DNA of 64,000 nt from Antilocapra americana (lineage: Eukaryota > Chordata > Mammalia > Artiodactyla > Antilocapridae), in the NCBI GenBank assembly GCA_007570785.1, contig ML664161.1, positions 40,175,093-40,239,092 on the forward strand. Direction: 5' to 3'. Position numbers and translations under genes: made by a program. Shown in pieces: positions 1 through 10,155 of the stretch; the stretch's first letter is position 1; every line of letters begins with the position of its first letter. The notes under the pieces are model-generated. The model searched no databases. It was given only the letters and a program-made list of their open reading frames with translations, and was not told the DNA's origin.

Positions 1-881
1 GCTCCCTGCGCTGAGGAACTCAGTTCCATTGATTCATCGTCTTTAAGGTAGTCGCATATATGTTCTGGGGATGGTGGACAGAATTCTATTTTGCATACAC
101 AAGACAGATGTTTCTTCTACTGGTGGAACACTTCATTTTCCGCGTAAGCCTAGTATCAGTTCTGCTGTTTACCAGAAGAATTGAAAATGTCCTGATTTTA
201 AGGGAAACTCAGCTACCATTATTGTGTTGAGAAAAGTGCCCAAATTCTGTGGATTATTTCATGAAAAGGCATGGTATGGTTGAATATGAGAAATGACATA
301 TAGAGGTGTTATGTGCCTACTCAGATGCAGGCCCAAGCAGTAGTAAGACACCCACAAAGTAATAGGACTTCTTTATCAGTAGACCTGACAAGGAAGCAAA
401 TTCCTATTTAGGTCTGAAAAATCAGGTTTTCTTGTTTGGTTTTGATTATTTTTGGAAACATACATAAGTGTATTTACTGGAGTATTTTCATGCTCTGCTC
501 TTATCCAGTTAATTCGCTGACAACTAAAGATATATAGTTGGGCATTTTTACTGAACAATTTCTAAATAAGAGGAATATCCAGTGCTGAGATACAGCATGA
601 AGTTACTATGCTAAGGACAAACTAACCATAAACTACCAGTAACAGTAAACCACGTTGCCAGGCCAGAATGCATTGCATCTTTCCTCAAGAATTACATACA
701 AATGCTTTTTGGAACCAGAAAGGATATTTTTATCTACATACTTGGACACGCTTGGTGACTTTGGAAGATGGCTGTATGTGGTCCACAAAAACACAGGTGG
801 AATGTGCAGAAATATATTTGACTGTCATTATCTGTTTTGCTTTTTCACCATGTATTCATGTTTTTTATTTGGCAAACCTAA
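1..881. other. Unassigned AT-rich DNA
   Basis: I recognise no repeat family or gene here. Short open frames at 376-558 (minus) and 655-997 (plus) lack family motifs, and the plus frames run into the BovB fragment that follows. Best read as ordinary intergenic or intronic sequence. Confidence 0.5.
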
Positions 882-1203
882 ACTGCAAGGAGATCCATCC
901 AGTCCATCCTAAAGGAGATCAGTCCTTGGTGTTCATTAGAGGGACTGATGTTGAAACTGAAACTCTAATACTTTGGCCACCTCATGCAAAGAGTTGACTT
1001 GTTGGAAAATACCCTGATGCTGGGAAGAATTGGGGTCAGGAGGAGAAGGGGACAACAGATGAGATGGCTGGATGACATCACCAACTCGATGGACATAGGT
1101 TTTGGTAGACTCTGGGAGTTGGTGATAGATAGGGAAGGCCTCATGTGCTGCGATTCATGGAGTCACAGAGTCGGACACGACTGAGCCACTGAACTGAACT
1201 GAA
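882..1203 (+). mobile_element. BovB (RTE-type LINE) 3' end, 5'-truncated
   Basis: This is the last ~320 bp of a BovB retrotransposon. It starts in the C-terminal part of ORF2 (AGTCCATCCTAAAGGAGATC at about 900-920) and ends with the family's characteristic repeated ACTGAACTGAACTGA at 1189-1203. The block reading GGAGAAGGGGACAACAGATG, then a GACATCACC-like stretch and a CGGACACGACTGAG motif, is diagnostic. The element is truncated at its 5' end, as is usual for LINEs, and its coding frame is broken. RTE elements lack a long poly(A) tail and end in this short repeated motif. Confidence 0.92.
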
Positions 1204-3046
1204 TCTTCAATTGTAAATGGAAATGGTATGATTCCAGATATTTTTTCATTAATTAACATCTGAAATTATTTTTAATGTTTTTCAGGAAAGGAGATTTAAG
1301 AAAGGAACTCAAAATAGGTTTCCGTTCTCAAAAAGTTACATTAATAGTCTAAAAGTAAGTCAATTAGATAGCAGTTAGGTAAATATTAAGGACAAATTTC
1401 ATTTGTCTTGTGGGCCCAGAAATAAAATTTTGTCAGGAGTAAAAATAAATGGTTCAAATTTCCAGGAGCTACGTTGTTGTTGTTTTTTTTTCCTGTGTGC
1501 ACCAAGGTTTCTTTTTTAAATATTTAAAAATTAAGCATGCAGTCACCACGGTGGGAGTTAATTGAGACAGTATAAGCTTACGTTTAAAATCCCTCAATAA
1601 CTAATTATTCATAGCAGTAACATAATAGCCAACTAATTTATAACTGTTGGCCCTTGCTAACTTACTTATCAGAAATGGATAATGAAATCTGCTTAGATGG
1701 AACCCAGTTTCTAACAAGATACTTTCATAATGCTGTATGCATAACAGTTATCTTTTATTTAAATATCTGTGCAATAACAAATATACCCAGTTAAATTAGA
1801 CTTTTGTTTTGCTAAATGTCATTTTGATCTCTTTAAAAACAAAACTGCCTGTGTTTTTTTTGTAGCTACCAAAACTTTTGGTATAAGATGGTCAGGGCTG
1901 AATATTTAATATCTTTAAATAAGCACTTCTATTAATGAAATATGTATTAACTTTGTTGCATAGAATTATTTGATATAATCAGACACCACAATGTGTGAGG
2001 TGTGCTGATCACTACAAAATTAGAACAAAGTTTGTATCTCCAAAAATAAATGACCTAATAATGAAAATATTTCAACATTTCTGAGAGTAGATGGTTAATA
2101 CTGAAACACTTCATCAGCATACTGACAGTTAATAATAAAAATAATTTCCAAAGAGGAAAAAAAAGTATTTAGCTTAAATGAAAAATAAAAAAAAGCTGAG
2201 TATTAGATAGCAAATGCCCTATTTACTTTGTTTTTCTTTAGCTCAAAATAAAAAATTCAGGAACGAAGCAGTGATATTCTACTTTATATGAGGTTAAAAT
2301 TTCCTTCTGAATATTTCATCATACTCCTTTCTATGGATGTCTTCTACTCGTATTCAGATTAAAACTAATGTTAATAATAAATTATTAGCATTGGCTCTGA
2401 TAAGAAAATTATACAATTATCTTTGCCTCTGAGCAATTTATGAAATCATGAAGTAGATTGTATTTGTCAACAGAATAAAAATGGTCATTTAATATTTTGT
2501 TGTCTGAGTTTGGAGAAAGAAAATATTTCCCAATTCTTAACATGCTTGAAAATCTAGTGAAAACTAAATAAAGTAGTAATACCAATTTGCCATTGAATAG
2601 ACTAAAAAGAAATTAGTTTGTATTTGGAAATAAGCTTATTGCTGGAAATCCTAAACAATATACTTTTATCATTTAAATATGATTTTAAACTTTAAGTTTG
2701 TTATGGTTAGCTTGTTTCTCCTTATAAGACTCAAAATGAAATATCTGAGCTATTTAGTTGTTTTGTTTGCTATCTTTGTTTTTTTCTTGGTATTTTCAAT
2801 TTAGTGGCTCCTGCATCTTCACAGTCCTTAGAATGTTATTTATTTTAGGTATTTGGTGCAATACAAACTAGTAAATTTCTGATTTCCTTTATCAAATTGT
2901 GTGTGCAGTTGGTATATAGAGAACGTCTAATTAACTATGTCTTTAGTTTTTTTTACTTGAACAAATACTTTTTAAACCACATATAAACCACATTTTTTGC
3001 TTAATATTGAAGAAAGAGGACGCTAGAACTCTAAAATCTAACTAAA
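1204..3046. other. Unassigned AT-rich DNA
   Basis: About 1.8 kb of strongly AT-rich sequence with several homopolymer runs (for example T8 near 1480 and A-rich tracts near 2155-2200). No open frame of note, SINE box pair, LINE motif or RNA gene was recognised. Diverged old repeats may be hidden here. Confidence 0.5.
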
Positions 3047-3168
3047 GTATTAGTCGCTCAGTCATGTCCAATTTTTTGTGACCCCCATGGACTGTAGCCC
3101 ACCAGGCTCCTCTGTCCATGGGATTCTCTAGGCAAAAATACTGGAGTGGGTTGCCATTTCCTCCTTTT
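3047..3168 (-). mobile_element. Bov-tA SINE, head-truncated
   Basis: On the minus strand this is the 3' (non-tRNA) part of a Bov-tA SINE. The plus strand shows TTAGTCGCTCAGTCATGTCC, then CCATGGACTGTAGCCCACCAG and GGAGTGGGTTGCCATTTCC. Homology stops near 3168, before the tRNA-derived head with the A and B boxes, so the copy is 5'-truncated and should be transcriptionally dead. The tail of this family is shared with BovB, on which it depends for retrotransposition. Confidence 0.9.
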
Positions 3169-3239
3169 CAATGTGGATAGGTCAGACCCTATGCTTTTTA
3201 TTTTTAATAAGTCATTTATTAGTAATAAGTGAGTCGGTA

Positions 3240-3291
3240 TCAGTTCAGTCACTCAATCGTGTCCCACTCTTTGCCAACCCCATGGACTGCT
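3240..3291 (-). mobile_element. BovB/Bov-A 3'-tip fragment
   Basis: About 50 bp reading TCAGTTCAGTCACTCAATCG followed by a CCACTCTTTGC and CCCATGGACTGC block. This is the reverse complement of the extreme BovB 3' end, which the Bov-A SINE tail also carries. Too short to assign to one of the two. It lies 70 bp beyond the truncated SINE at 3047-3168. Confidence 0.75.
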
Positions 3292-3787
3292 AAGTTATTA
3301 AATATTTCAAATTAAAACAATTATTGAAATGGTAAAATGCTACATGTTAATTGCATCAGAATAGATCCATTATACATTGTCATTTTGCATAGTTTCTTAA
3401 TAACTAATAACAATCCTTTTATAAAAATTCAGAAGATATTTATAGCAATTTTAAACAACTATTTTGTTTGTACCTATAAAACAAAAGTCAAATTAACCTA
3501 AGAACTTTTTTGAACTAGAAAAACTGGCTTAGGAAGCTTCACTGAGGCCTTCTACTCAGTGGGCCTTTCAGATGCTAATAAGAGCAATTAAGAATACCAA
3601 CCCAAAAAAATAAAAAGAAGTCTAGCTATTATTTCAATGAGGTAAACATTTTTTTTTTCTTTTAAAAAAGGAGTTACATCAAATGAATGTTTAAAAATTA
3701 TTATCTAAATGGTTATTTAGAATGGGATAAATCAAATAGACATTTCTGTGATTAATAAAAGATTTGTTATACTATACTGCATAAAGT
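3292..3787. other. Unassigned AT-rich DNA
   Basis: About 500 bp with no recognisable repeat or gene. A homopolymer pair (T10 then A6) lies near 3650-3672. Confidence 0.45.
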
Positions 3788-3992
3788 TGGTTTTCCTGGT
3801 GGCTCAGACTGTAAAGAATCTACCTGCCAATGCAGGGGACCCAAGTTTGATCCTTGGGTCAGAAAGATCCCCTGGAGAAGGGAAGGGCAACCCACTCCAG
3901 TATTCTTGCCTGGAGAATTCCATGGACAGAGGAGCTGGCAGGCTACATTCCATGGGGTCACAAAGAGTTGGACATGACTGAGCAACTAGCAC
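3788..3992 (+). mobile_element. Bov-tA SINE, near full length
   Basis: Bov-tA is a ruminant SINE whose head derives from a tRNA-Glu-like sequence and whose tail comes from BovB. The head is visible as TTCCTGGTGGCTCAGACTG (A-box region), then CCTGCCAATGCAGGGGACCC and a B-box-like TTTGATCCTTGGG near 3846-3858. The body has CCCTGGAGAAGG and CCACTCCAGTATTCTTGCC. The tail ends TTGGACATGACTGAGCAACT. No clean target-site duplication was found. Two open frames on the opposite strand here are antisense readings of the SINE and not genes. Confidence 0.95.
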
Positions 3993-5639
3993 ACTGGTCT
4001 CTCAATACACATTACTGAGAAGGAAAATAAGGAAATCAAGCAAACAAAAATCCTGAGAACCTAATCTGAGAGAATCTGTATTAAAACAGGAAAATCTAAC
4101 ACAAACACAAAAATAAAATTGAAGTCAAATCTCAGGGCTGTTGAATGTTTTTAAATGAAGAACTATTTTTAATCCCAGAAAAATAGTCTACCTGTTGTGA
4201 ACCTGTTTTAATATAAATTAAAATAGTCAATACTAGGGAGGTTATAATAACTGTGTTGAGTTTTTTTTTTTAATATATATGTGTATATATTACTGATGAG
4301 AACAAACTTCATGGAGTAAGTAAGGAATTGGTGAAAGAGATGTTTAGATAAGAAATATAAGGGAAATGATTCTTTCATTTGCCTTCTGTTGTACCCTTTT
4401 GAATCCTCACATTTCACACTTAAACTACTCTCAGAACTTCGGCGAATAGGCACAAAGGATGCATCTGCCCATAGACTGTAGGCCCTCAGGGAACACAGCA
4501 CATTCCTGGCCAAGCAGTCTTCTTGTACTGTATACCTAAGACACCCAACTTGTACATGGTGTAGGGGTTCACTCTTTGGCTGCCTATTAATCAAGTACCT
4601 TGACAGTCATCTTTAACTCAGAAGGTTCTTTATTTTCCACCAAGCTGATGCACATTTTTAACAAAATCAGGACTCAATATTGTCTAAATTGATCCCTTAG
4701 AAAGTAGCTATATTTAGTAGATAATGTTCTCGTTTGTCTGTTAAAAACCATACTTTTGACACACCGAGAGATGCATTCAAGGGAAGGATGAACTATATAT
4801 AGATACTGAAAATCCATTGCTAGGCAACTGTCCTAGAATAGCAAGTTCATTTATTCTTGCTAATTATTTTAAATTTTCTAAACTTCTTAATATTAATAAA
4901 AGTCTATTATCTTCCATGATTTGTTCTTGTCCCTTACAGTTTGATTCACATATCCTTTCCTAAGGAATATTCATATTAACTATATGAACAAGCACATTTT
5001 GTAAAACAGGCCTTAGTATCCATTTCCTGAAGTAGTTGAATTCTGTGCTCACCAGTTAAATGAGCATATGTGCACTTTGGGTTTGAAAAGATAAGGGCTA
5101 AGTTGCTGATGTGGGCAAGTCATACAATCAGCTCATAAAGCCTTAATTAAACAAGCATTGTCTGTTCTTAATTCCAGTATGCTGAAATCTACAGCATCCC
5201 TTAGGAACTTTTAAAATACTCAACAGAGCCTTAGCACCTCATTTAGCAACCATTGACTTAGGCCAGTGATCTGGATGGATAGTGTTTGAATTCAATTACT
5301 TTGAAATAAGGAAACAAATAGAAGTCAAGTTAATTATCATATTTGCTTTAGTTTGAATTAAAAAGGGGTGGGAGAATAACCTAGGATCAACTCTATTCAG
5401 TAGACTTTCAGATACCAGTGGTTTCATAGTAAACATAATTTTGTTGCTAGTTTCATCTCTCTGTTCCCAGGAACAGTGGCCTCATCATTCATAGCACCAG
5501 CATCATCCTTCTAAAAGAAGACTTCTTGGAATAAAGATACTGCCCCTGGTTTTAAAAACTGTCTAGTACAGAACCAGTGAGGTATCGGTACAGTAAGCTT
5601 TTGTGTGTGAATTAAGCTGTATTATTTACTGATGTACTG
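3993..5639. other. Unassigned AT-rich DNA
   Basis: No confident assignment. A 128-codon open frame on the minus strand (4208-4594) has no family motif I recognise. Part of it, near 4470-4550, faintly resembles the 3' end of an old LINE such as L2 but is too diverged to call. A T10 tract followed by a TA/TG-rich stretch lies at 4261-4290. Confidence 0.45.
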
Positions 5640-5855
5640 GGAAGTGTATGGTTGTGAAATCAAACAGATCAGTTCCATCTGGGTTCCTTCTTAGTTATAT
5701 ACTGAGAAAGTCATTGGGCATCTATGGCCCTCAGAGTAATTTTTTTTTTCTTTTTCTGAAATTGGGTTAATCAGATCTCAAGAGTATTTTTATGAGGATT
5801 AATATAATGGCGTACAGACTTGGCAATATAATTGGCACTCGATAAATCAGAACTT
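5640..5855 (+). mobile_element. MIR SINE (ancient)
   Basis: The order of segments fits MIR: a patient-like core (ATCTGGGTTCC), a conserved stretch equivalent to 'tgactt..gcaagtcactt' around 5695-5720, then CCTCAGAG, AATTGGG, a TGAGGATTAATATAATG segment and GGCACTCGATAAAT near the 3' end. Identity is low, as expected for a pan-mammalian element. A T-rich insertion interrupts it at about 5741-5755. Confidence 0.72.
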
Positions 5856-6059
5856 TGGAAGTTAGCAATGTAAGGAGTAAGAAGAAAAGAATTTAAATCC
5901 TAGCATGATTTTTCAGTCAGACACACACACAGTCAACTGTGTACTCAAGAGATGTGGTGAGATAAAGCAGAAAATGTGCTAATCACTTACAGTACAGTTA
6001 AGAACATGGGGACTGTGTGCCGTTGGAGGCAAATTGGAGGTTAGTATTACAAACAACCA

Positions 6060-6720
6060 TCTTGATAAATAGGATGTGGTACTGAAATCAATAAAAAGGG
6101 ATTCAATAAAAGCAAAGGTAAATTGCACAAATGATTGTTCCATAGGGATGGAGATGTAAGCTCTAATGAATGATTGATTATGTCAGCAATATGATGGTGC
6201 TGTATGAAACCCTAGACACTACTTTGGGGCATATTGATAGGGGGAGCATAGATGAAATGAGACATAATTATTTAGCCCTACCGGCAGTTTTTAGGCCTCA
6301 ACTGGATAACTATGTTCAGTATTTGTTCCTCATTTGAAAGTGGATCACAGATAAATTTGAATGAGTTCAGAAGAGAGCAGCATAAGTGATAAAAGACTTA
6401 GAAAATATGGAAATGTTAAGGGAATAGTCATGTTCAGACTGGAGGAAAGATAACAGGAAAACAAGGTAACAACAAACACAGAGGAAAGAGATATTATAAA
6501 TGAGAGAGGGATCAATTATCCCCATCAGTAATTTAGAATTGAGTGATTTGAGCTTGGGCTACAGCAGATAAAATTTAGTTTCAGTATTAAGGACATACTT
6601 GTGAGTACAGAACATTTTAACATGGAATAAAAGTACCTTTAGTAATCAAGAAACCCTGCCTATTAAATAGTTTCAAAGTATCAAGCTTGAAGTTATCCTT
6701 TTGTACTTTTTGATAGAGTA
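6060..6720 (+). mobile_element. L3/CR1-type LINE 3' region (ancient)
   Basis: A degraded sense-strand copy of the L3 (CR1 clade) LINE. Landmarks in order are TGTCAGCAATATGATG (about 6181-6196), a segment equivalent to 'tttggggcatattgatag' (6222-6240), AACTATGTTCAGTATTTGTT (about 6307-6326), and AGAAGAGAGCAGCATAAG with the GACTGGAGGAAAGAT block at 6370-6452. A degraded 3' part follows to about 6700. All are recognisable pieces of the C-terminal coding and 3' region of this family. No open frame survives. The 5' limit is fuzzy and could be some tens of bases off. Confidence 0.7.
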
Positions 6721-7104
6721 GGAAAGTGATGACTCAGCTTATCCCCCAACTCCATTCTATTAATCAAAGCTCTATAGATAGGCCTTAGCGTTCATGCCTT
6801 GATGATATAATAATTATAGATATAGTCATAATCATTCTGCTTTTCAAAAAAGATTCTTTATTATTTAAATATTTTACTGTGTAGAACAATTTGATCTTAG
6901 GTAATAGAAATGTTTATTTTTCTCCTTCAATGATTTTCCATACTTTGGTTTTTCTTCTCTGTACTCTTACTTTTTTTAGATTCAGATTCTGATAAAAGCT
7001 TCGATGGTACTAAGTGATTTGAGCAAATTTTCTGAGTCAAAAATTTTAGAACAAGGCTTACTGTATATGACTTCCTGATGGGCAGGTTCAGTAAACAAGG
7101 ATAA
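6721..7104. other. Unassigned AT-rich DNA
   Basis: About 380 bp with no repeat or gene that I can identify. Confidence 0.4.
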
Positions 7105-7313
7105 GTCCCTAGTGATTCAGCGCTAAAGAATCTTCCTGCAATGTAGGAGATTTGCCCGGAGACACAGGTTCTACCCCTGGGTCAGAAAGATCCCCTGGAG
7201 GAGGAAATGGCAACCCACTCCTGTATTCTTGCTTGGAAAATCCTATGGATAGAGGAGCCTGGCTGACTATAGTCCATAGCATCCCAAAGAGTCCAACATG
7301 ACTGAGCATGCAC
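7105..7313 (+). mobile_element. Bov-tA SINE, diverged
   Basis: The head is degraded (AAGTCCCTAGTGATTCAGCG in place of the usual 'ttccctggtggctcag'). AAGAATCTTCCTGCAATG and the segment CCTGGGTCAGAAAGATCCCC are clear. There is a small insertion before the B box (7154-7170), where the text reads 'tttgcccggagacacagg'. The tail ends GTCCAACATGACTGAGC. This copy is more diverged than most in the window. Confidence 0.92.
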
Positions 7314-7504
7314 AGGAGATACTCATTACCAACAGACAATAGACTTCCAAAGCCAAGACAATCAGGCCTTTTGCATTAGCCTTAATTATACTTATGATTA
7401 ATGTAGAATCAAAAGACACCACAGAATATGATGTGAACTTGGCTATAATGTTAGCAAGTTGATATTCAGTTGCTGTTTTTGTGAACAGAAAATAATATCT
7501 GCAC

Positions 7505-7812
7505 TTACAGGCAGGTCAGGAAGCAACAGTTAGAACTGGACATGGAAAAACAGACTGGTTCCAAATAGGAAAAGAGTACACCAAGTCTGTATATTGTCAC
7601 CCTGCTTATTTAACTTATATGCAGAGTACATCATGAGAAATGCTGGGCTGGATGAAGCACAAGCTGGAATCAAGATTGCCGGGAGAAATATCAATAACCT
7701 CAGATATGCAGATGATATCACCCTTATGGCAGAAAGTGAAGAACTAAAGAGCCTCTTGATGAAAGTGAAAGGGGAGAGTGAAAAAGTTGGCTTAAAAATC
7801 AATATCCAGAAA
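7505..7812 (+). mobile_element. BovB LINE, 5' segment of a copy split by an LTR
   Basis: This segment encodes part of the BovB reverse transcriptase. The left end lies in the RT palm region, so the insertion is 5'-truncated. It stops abruptly at 7812, where the LTR begins, and the same element resumes at 8954. The join falls in a BovB stretch normally reading through 'ccagaaaacgaagatc'; the bases CAGAAA at 7807-7812 are the left target-site duplication. Confidence 0.95.
7594..7812 (+). pseudogene. BovB ORF2 reverse transcriptase fragment
   Basis: An open frame with the RT catalytic signature YADD at 7705-7716, preceded by LSPCLFNLYAEYIMRN-type palm residues and followed by an MAESEELKSLL stretch. 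The first codon is TTG inside the domain, so there is no real start. The frame is cut by the LTR and continues into unrelated LTR sequence. In intact RTE elements this protein carries an N-terminal endonuclease and a central RT and works by target-primed reverse transcription. This piece is only part of the RT and cannot act. Confidence 0.9.
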
Positions 7813-8399
7813 TGCCGGGAGCCGTCAGGATGCCCCCTTGCTCAGATGACAAGGTCATGAGACTAAGAAAGAAATTGCAAAGCTGACTTTCTTTATCAGG
7901 GCATCCAGGGCTAGGCACCCCCTGGTATTTTTCTTGGGAGTTCTTTCCATGCTTCAAACATTGGCTCATCTCAGTAGGTCAGTCTCAGTTGGAAAGAATT
8001 CCTCCTGAGATAATCTCCCCAGACCTTATCGACCAGATGATCTGGGAAGGTGGATCGCCTTCCCTGGGGGCTAAGGAGGAATGAAAGGGACATTTAAATA
8101 GATTACTACTCCTCCTACTCATGACTGGGGAGTTTACCAAGAGTTCTCTGGGGGTCATGTCAAGGCCACCACCAGAAAGGCTCGCACTTGGGTCACTTTT
8201 CCACCTCCCACTCCCCCGACCACTCCACGGAGGAGGCTCTCTTTCTTGAAGAAACCAGACTGGATTGGGACTTAGGAATGCTCATAACTGTGGCCAGCAT
8301 AGTTGGAGATATTTATTACTTTAGGATAATGTAGACATAGGAATTCATTATAGTAGTTATAAGGTTAATAGGGTTTTGTTGCTAAAGCAGTGCTGCTAG

Positions 8400-8489
8400 A
8401 CTGTCTCTTAGTCCTATTTCCTCTTTCTAAACTGTCTTAGTCCTCTTTCCTCTTTCTAAACTGTCTCTTTGTCCTCTTTCCTCTTTCTT
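8400..8489 (+). repeat. Minisatellite within the LTR U3
   Basis: Three imperfect pyrimidine-rich units of 31, 29 and 30 bp (8400-8430, 8431-8459, 8460-8489). Each begins ACTGTCT and contains TTTCCTCTTTCT. They lie in the U3 part of the solo LTR, where repeated motifs commonly act as enhancer-type elements. That role is inference here. Confidence 0.85.
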
Positions 8490-8820
8490 CATAAGAACCG
8501 GAGTAGGTTACTAGAATAAAACAGTTTCAAGCTTAAGCCCTTCCCTCTAGCTCCTACATAGTTGCACCTGATAAGAGAAATGTAACCTTTTTACTTATAT
8601 TGATGTACTTATCATGATTGAATGAAGTATGCTGAAGACATTCAAATGATAAACAAACTATTGTTAAATCTAATTACATAGAAATCTGACTTCTGTAAGG
8701 GGAATGTTTCATGATAGATTGGGGAATGAGCTCAATGATAAGGTTGCTATGGAAGGTAGAAAACAAAAAATTGTATAGAATGATAGGTGATGTAATGATG
8801 TAATGGGGAAGTCTTTTGGC

Positions 8821-8845
8821 TATAAAACTGTAAACCAACAATAAA
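8821..8845 (+). promoter_or_regulatory. LTR TATA box and polyadenylation signal
   Basis: TATAAAA (8821-8827) is followed only 13 bp later by AATAAA (8840-8845). A GC-richer R/U5-like stretch containing CATCGACTCAGCTCGCTTC follows. Such close spacing implies a poly(A) signal in U3 or at the U3/R border. Whether this old LTR is still active cannot be told from sequence. Confidence 0.6.
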
Positions 8846-8953
8846 CTAGAGAGACTGCTCCATCACCACACATCGACTCAGCTCGCTTCTTCACCGACGC
8901 CACTCATCCCTCAAGACCCCCAGACCCGCCGGGTCTGGACCCCGGCACATAAA

Positions 8954-9622
8954 ACGAAGATCATGGCATCTGGTCCCATCACTTCATGGCAAATAGATGG
9001 GGAAACAATGGAAACAGTGGCAGACTTTATTTTGGGGGGCTCCAAGAATACTGCAGATGGTGATTGCAGCCATGAAATAAAAAGACGTTTACTCCTTGGA
9101 AGAAAAGTTATGACCAACCTAGACAGCATATCAAAAAGCAAAGACATTACTTTGTCTATGAGGGTCCATCTAGTCAAGGCTATGGTTTTTCCAATAGTCA
9201 TGTATGGATGTGAGAACTGGACCATAAAGAAGGCCAAGCACCGAAGAATTGATGCTTTTGAACTGTGGTGTTGGAGAAGACTCTTGAGAGTCTCTTGGAC
9301 TGCAAGGAGATCGAACCAGTCCATCCTAAAGGAGATCAGCCCTGAATTTTCATTGGAAGGACTGATGCTGAAGCTGAAACTCCAGTACTTTGGCCACCTG
9401 ATGTGAAGAACCAACTTTTGTAAAATACCCCGATGCTGGGAAAGATTGAAGGTGAGAGGAGAAGGGGACAACAGAGAATGAGATGATTGGATGGCATCAC
9501 TGACTCAATGGACATGAGTTTGAATAAACTCCAGGAGTTGGTGATGGACAGGGAGGCATGGTGTGCTGCAGTCAATGGTGTTGCAAAGTGTCAGACACGA
9601 CTGAATAACTGAACTGAACTGT
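8954..9622 (+). mobile_element. BovB LINE, 3' segment of the LTR-split copy
   Basis: Continues the element broken at 7812, beginning with ACGAAGATCATGGCATCTGG and running through the ORF2 C-terminus to the CTGAATAACTGAACTGAACTG end at about 9602-9622. A frame of ~147 codons (8963-9406) remains open, with the BovB C-terminal signature around 'MYGCENWTIKKAKHRRIDAF'. It has no start of its own and ends early in TGA, so it is a remnant. The open frame on the opposite strand over the same bases is a shadow. Confidence 0.94.
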
Positions 9623-10057
9623 AGGATAAATGAGACTATCTACAGTTCCTCTCATAAAGTAGGTAATGAGCAAACAACTGTTCTTTTTGTGTTCCTTTAA
9701 AAACATTTTGAGAGTCATTTTCCTGCACAAAGTCAGTAGTAGCCCTGCACAAATCCCATGTATATTTTAGTCTCATTAGAGCTGCATTCCAGGCATCTGT
9801 AATCTGACTCTACTCTTCCTTTTTCATCCTATTTGCTTGCTTTTTGGTTGAACAGGAGTTTTGTTGTCAGTATAGTATGTATTTGAAAGAGTTAAAACCT
9901 AGAACTCTTCAGAGAACACGTCATTGAAAAATGACCAACATGAAAAAGATAGTAACGCATACAGAGGGTGCATGGAAGCTTAGACACAGAGTTTAGATGA
10001 CATTCCAATATCCCTTGTTTATTTTTCCTGTCATGGTGTTTATTCCCATTCACTTTC
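9623..10057. other. Unassigned DNA
   Basis: About 430 bp of AT-rich DNA with no recognised feature. Confidence 0.4.
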
Positions 10058-10155
10058 CAGGTGATCTTTCCAACCCAGGGATCAAACCTGCATCTCTTAT
10101 GTCTTCCTGCATTGGCAGGCAGGTTCTTTACCACTAGTTCCACCTGGGAAGCCAT
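10058..10155 (-). mobile_element. Bov-tA SINE head fragment
   Basis: Only the tRNA-derived half is present. Read on the minus strand it starts near 10155 with the 'ttcccaggtgg' head and includes CCTGCCAATGCAGGAAGAC and the B-box equivalent (plus strand AGGGATCAAACCTG at 10077-10090). It stops near 10058. The 3' half is missing, the opposite pattern to the head-truncated copies elsewhere. Confidence 0.9.

Larger units (their letters stand above)
7813..8947 (+). mobile_element. Solo endogenous retroviral LTR (class II-like) inserted in BovB
   Basis: An 1,135-bp block with no BovB homology separates two halves of one BovB element. It has the hallmarks of an LTR: terminal inverted repeats TGCCGGG (7813-7819) and CCCGGCA (8941-8947), and a 6-bp flanking duplication CAGAAA (7807-7812) versus CATAAA (8948-8953), with one mismatch. 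Near the 3' end are TATAAAA at 8821-8827 and AATAAA at 8840-8845. A 6-bp duplication suggests an ERVK/beta-like class II element. No gag, pol or env sequence is present, so this is a solo LTR, the usual product of recombination between two LTRs. The U3 region holds a short minisatellite (separate entry). Orientation follows the TATA and poly(A) signals. Confidence 0.85.

Noticed and set aside
4208..4594. 128-codon minus-strand open frame
   Set aside because: No motif, flanked by low-complexity sequence, and a possible trace of old LINE sequence. Not enough to call a gene.
7813..8947. Complete provirus
   Set aside because: A single LTR flanked by one target duplication and by BovB on both sides; no internal viral genes.
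8911..9471. 186-codon minus-strand open frame, the longest in the window
   Set aside because: It is antisense to BovB ORF2 and runs into the LTR end. A shadow frame.
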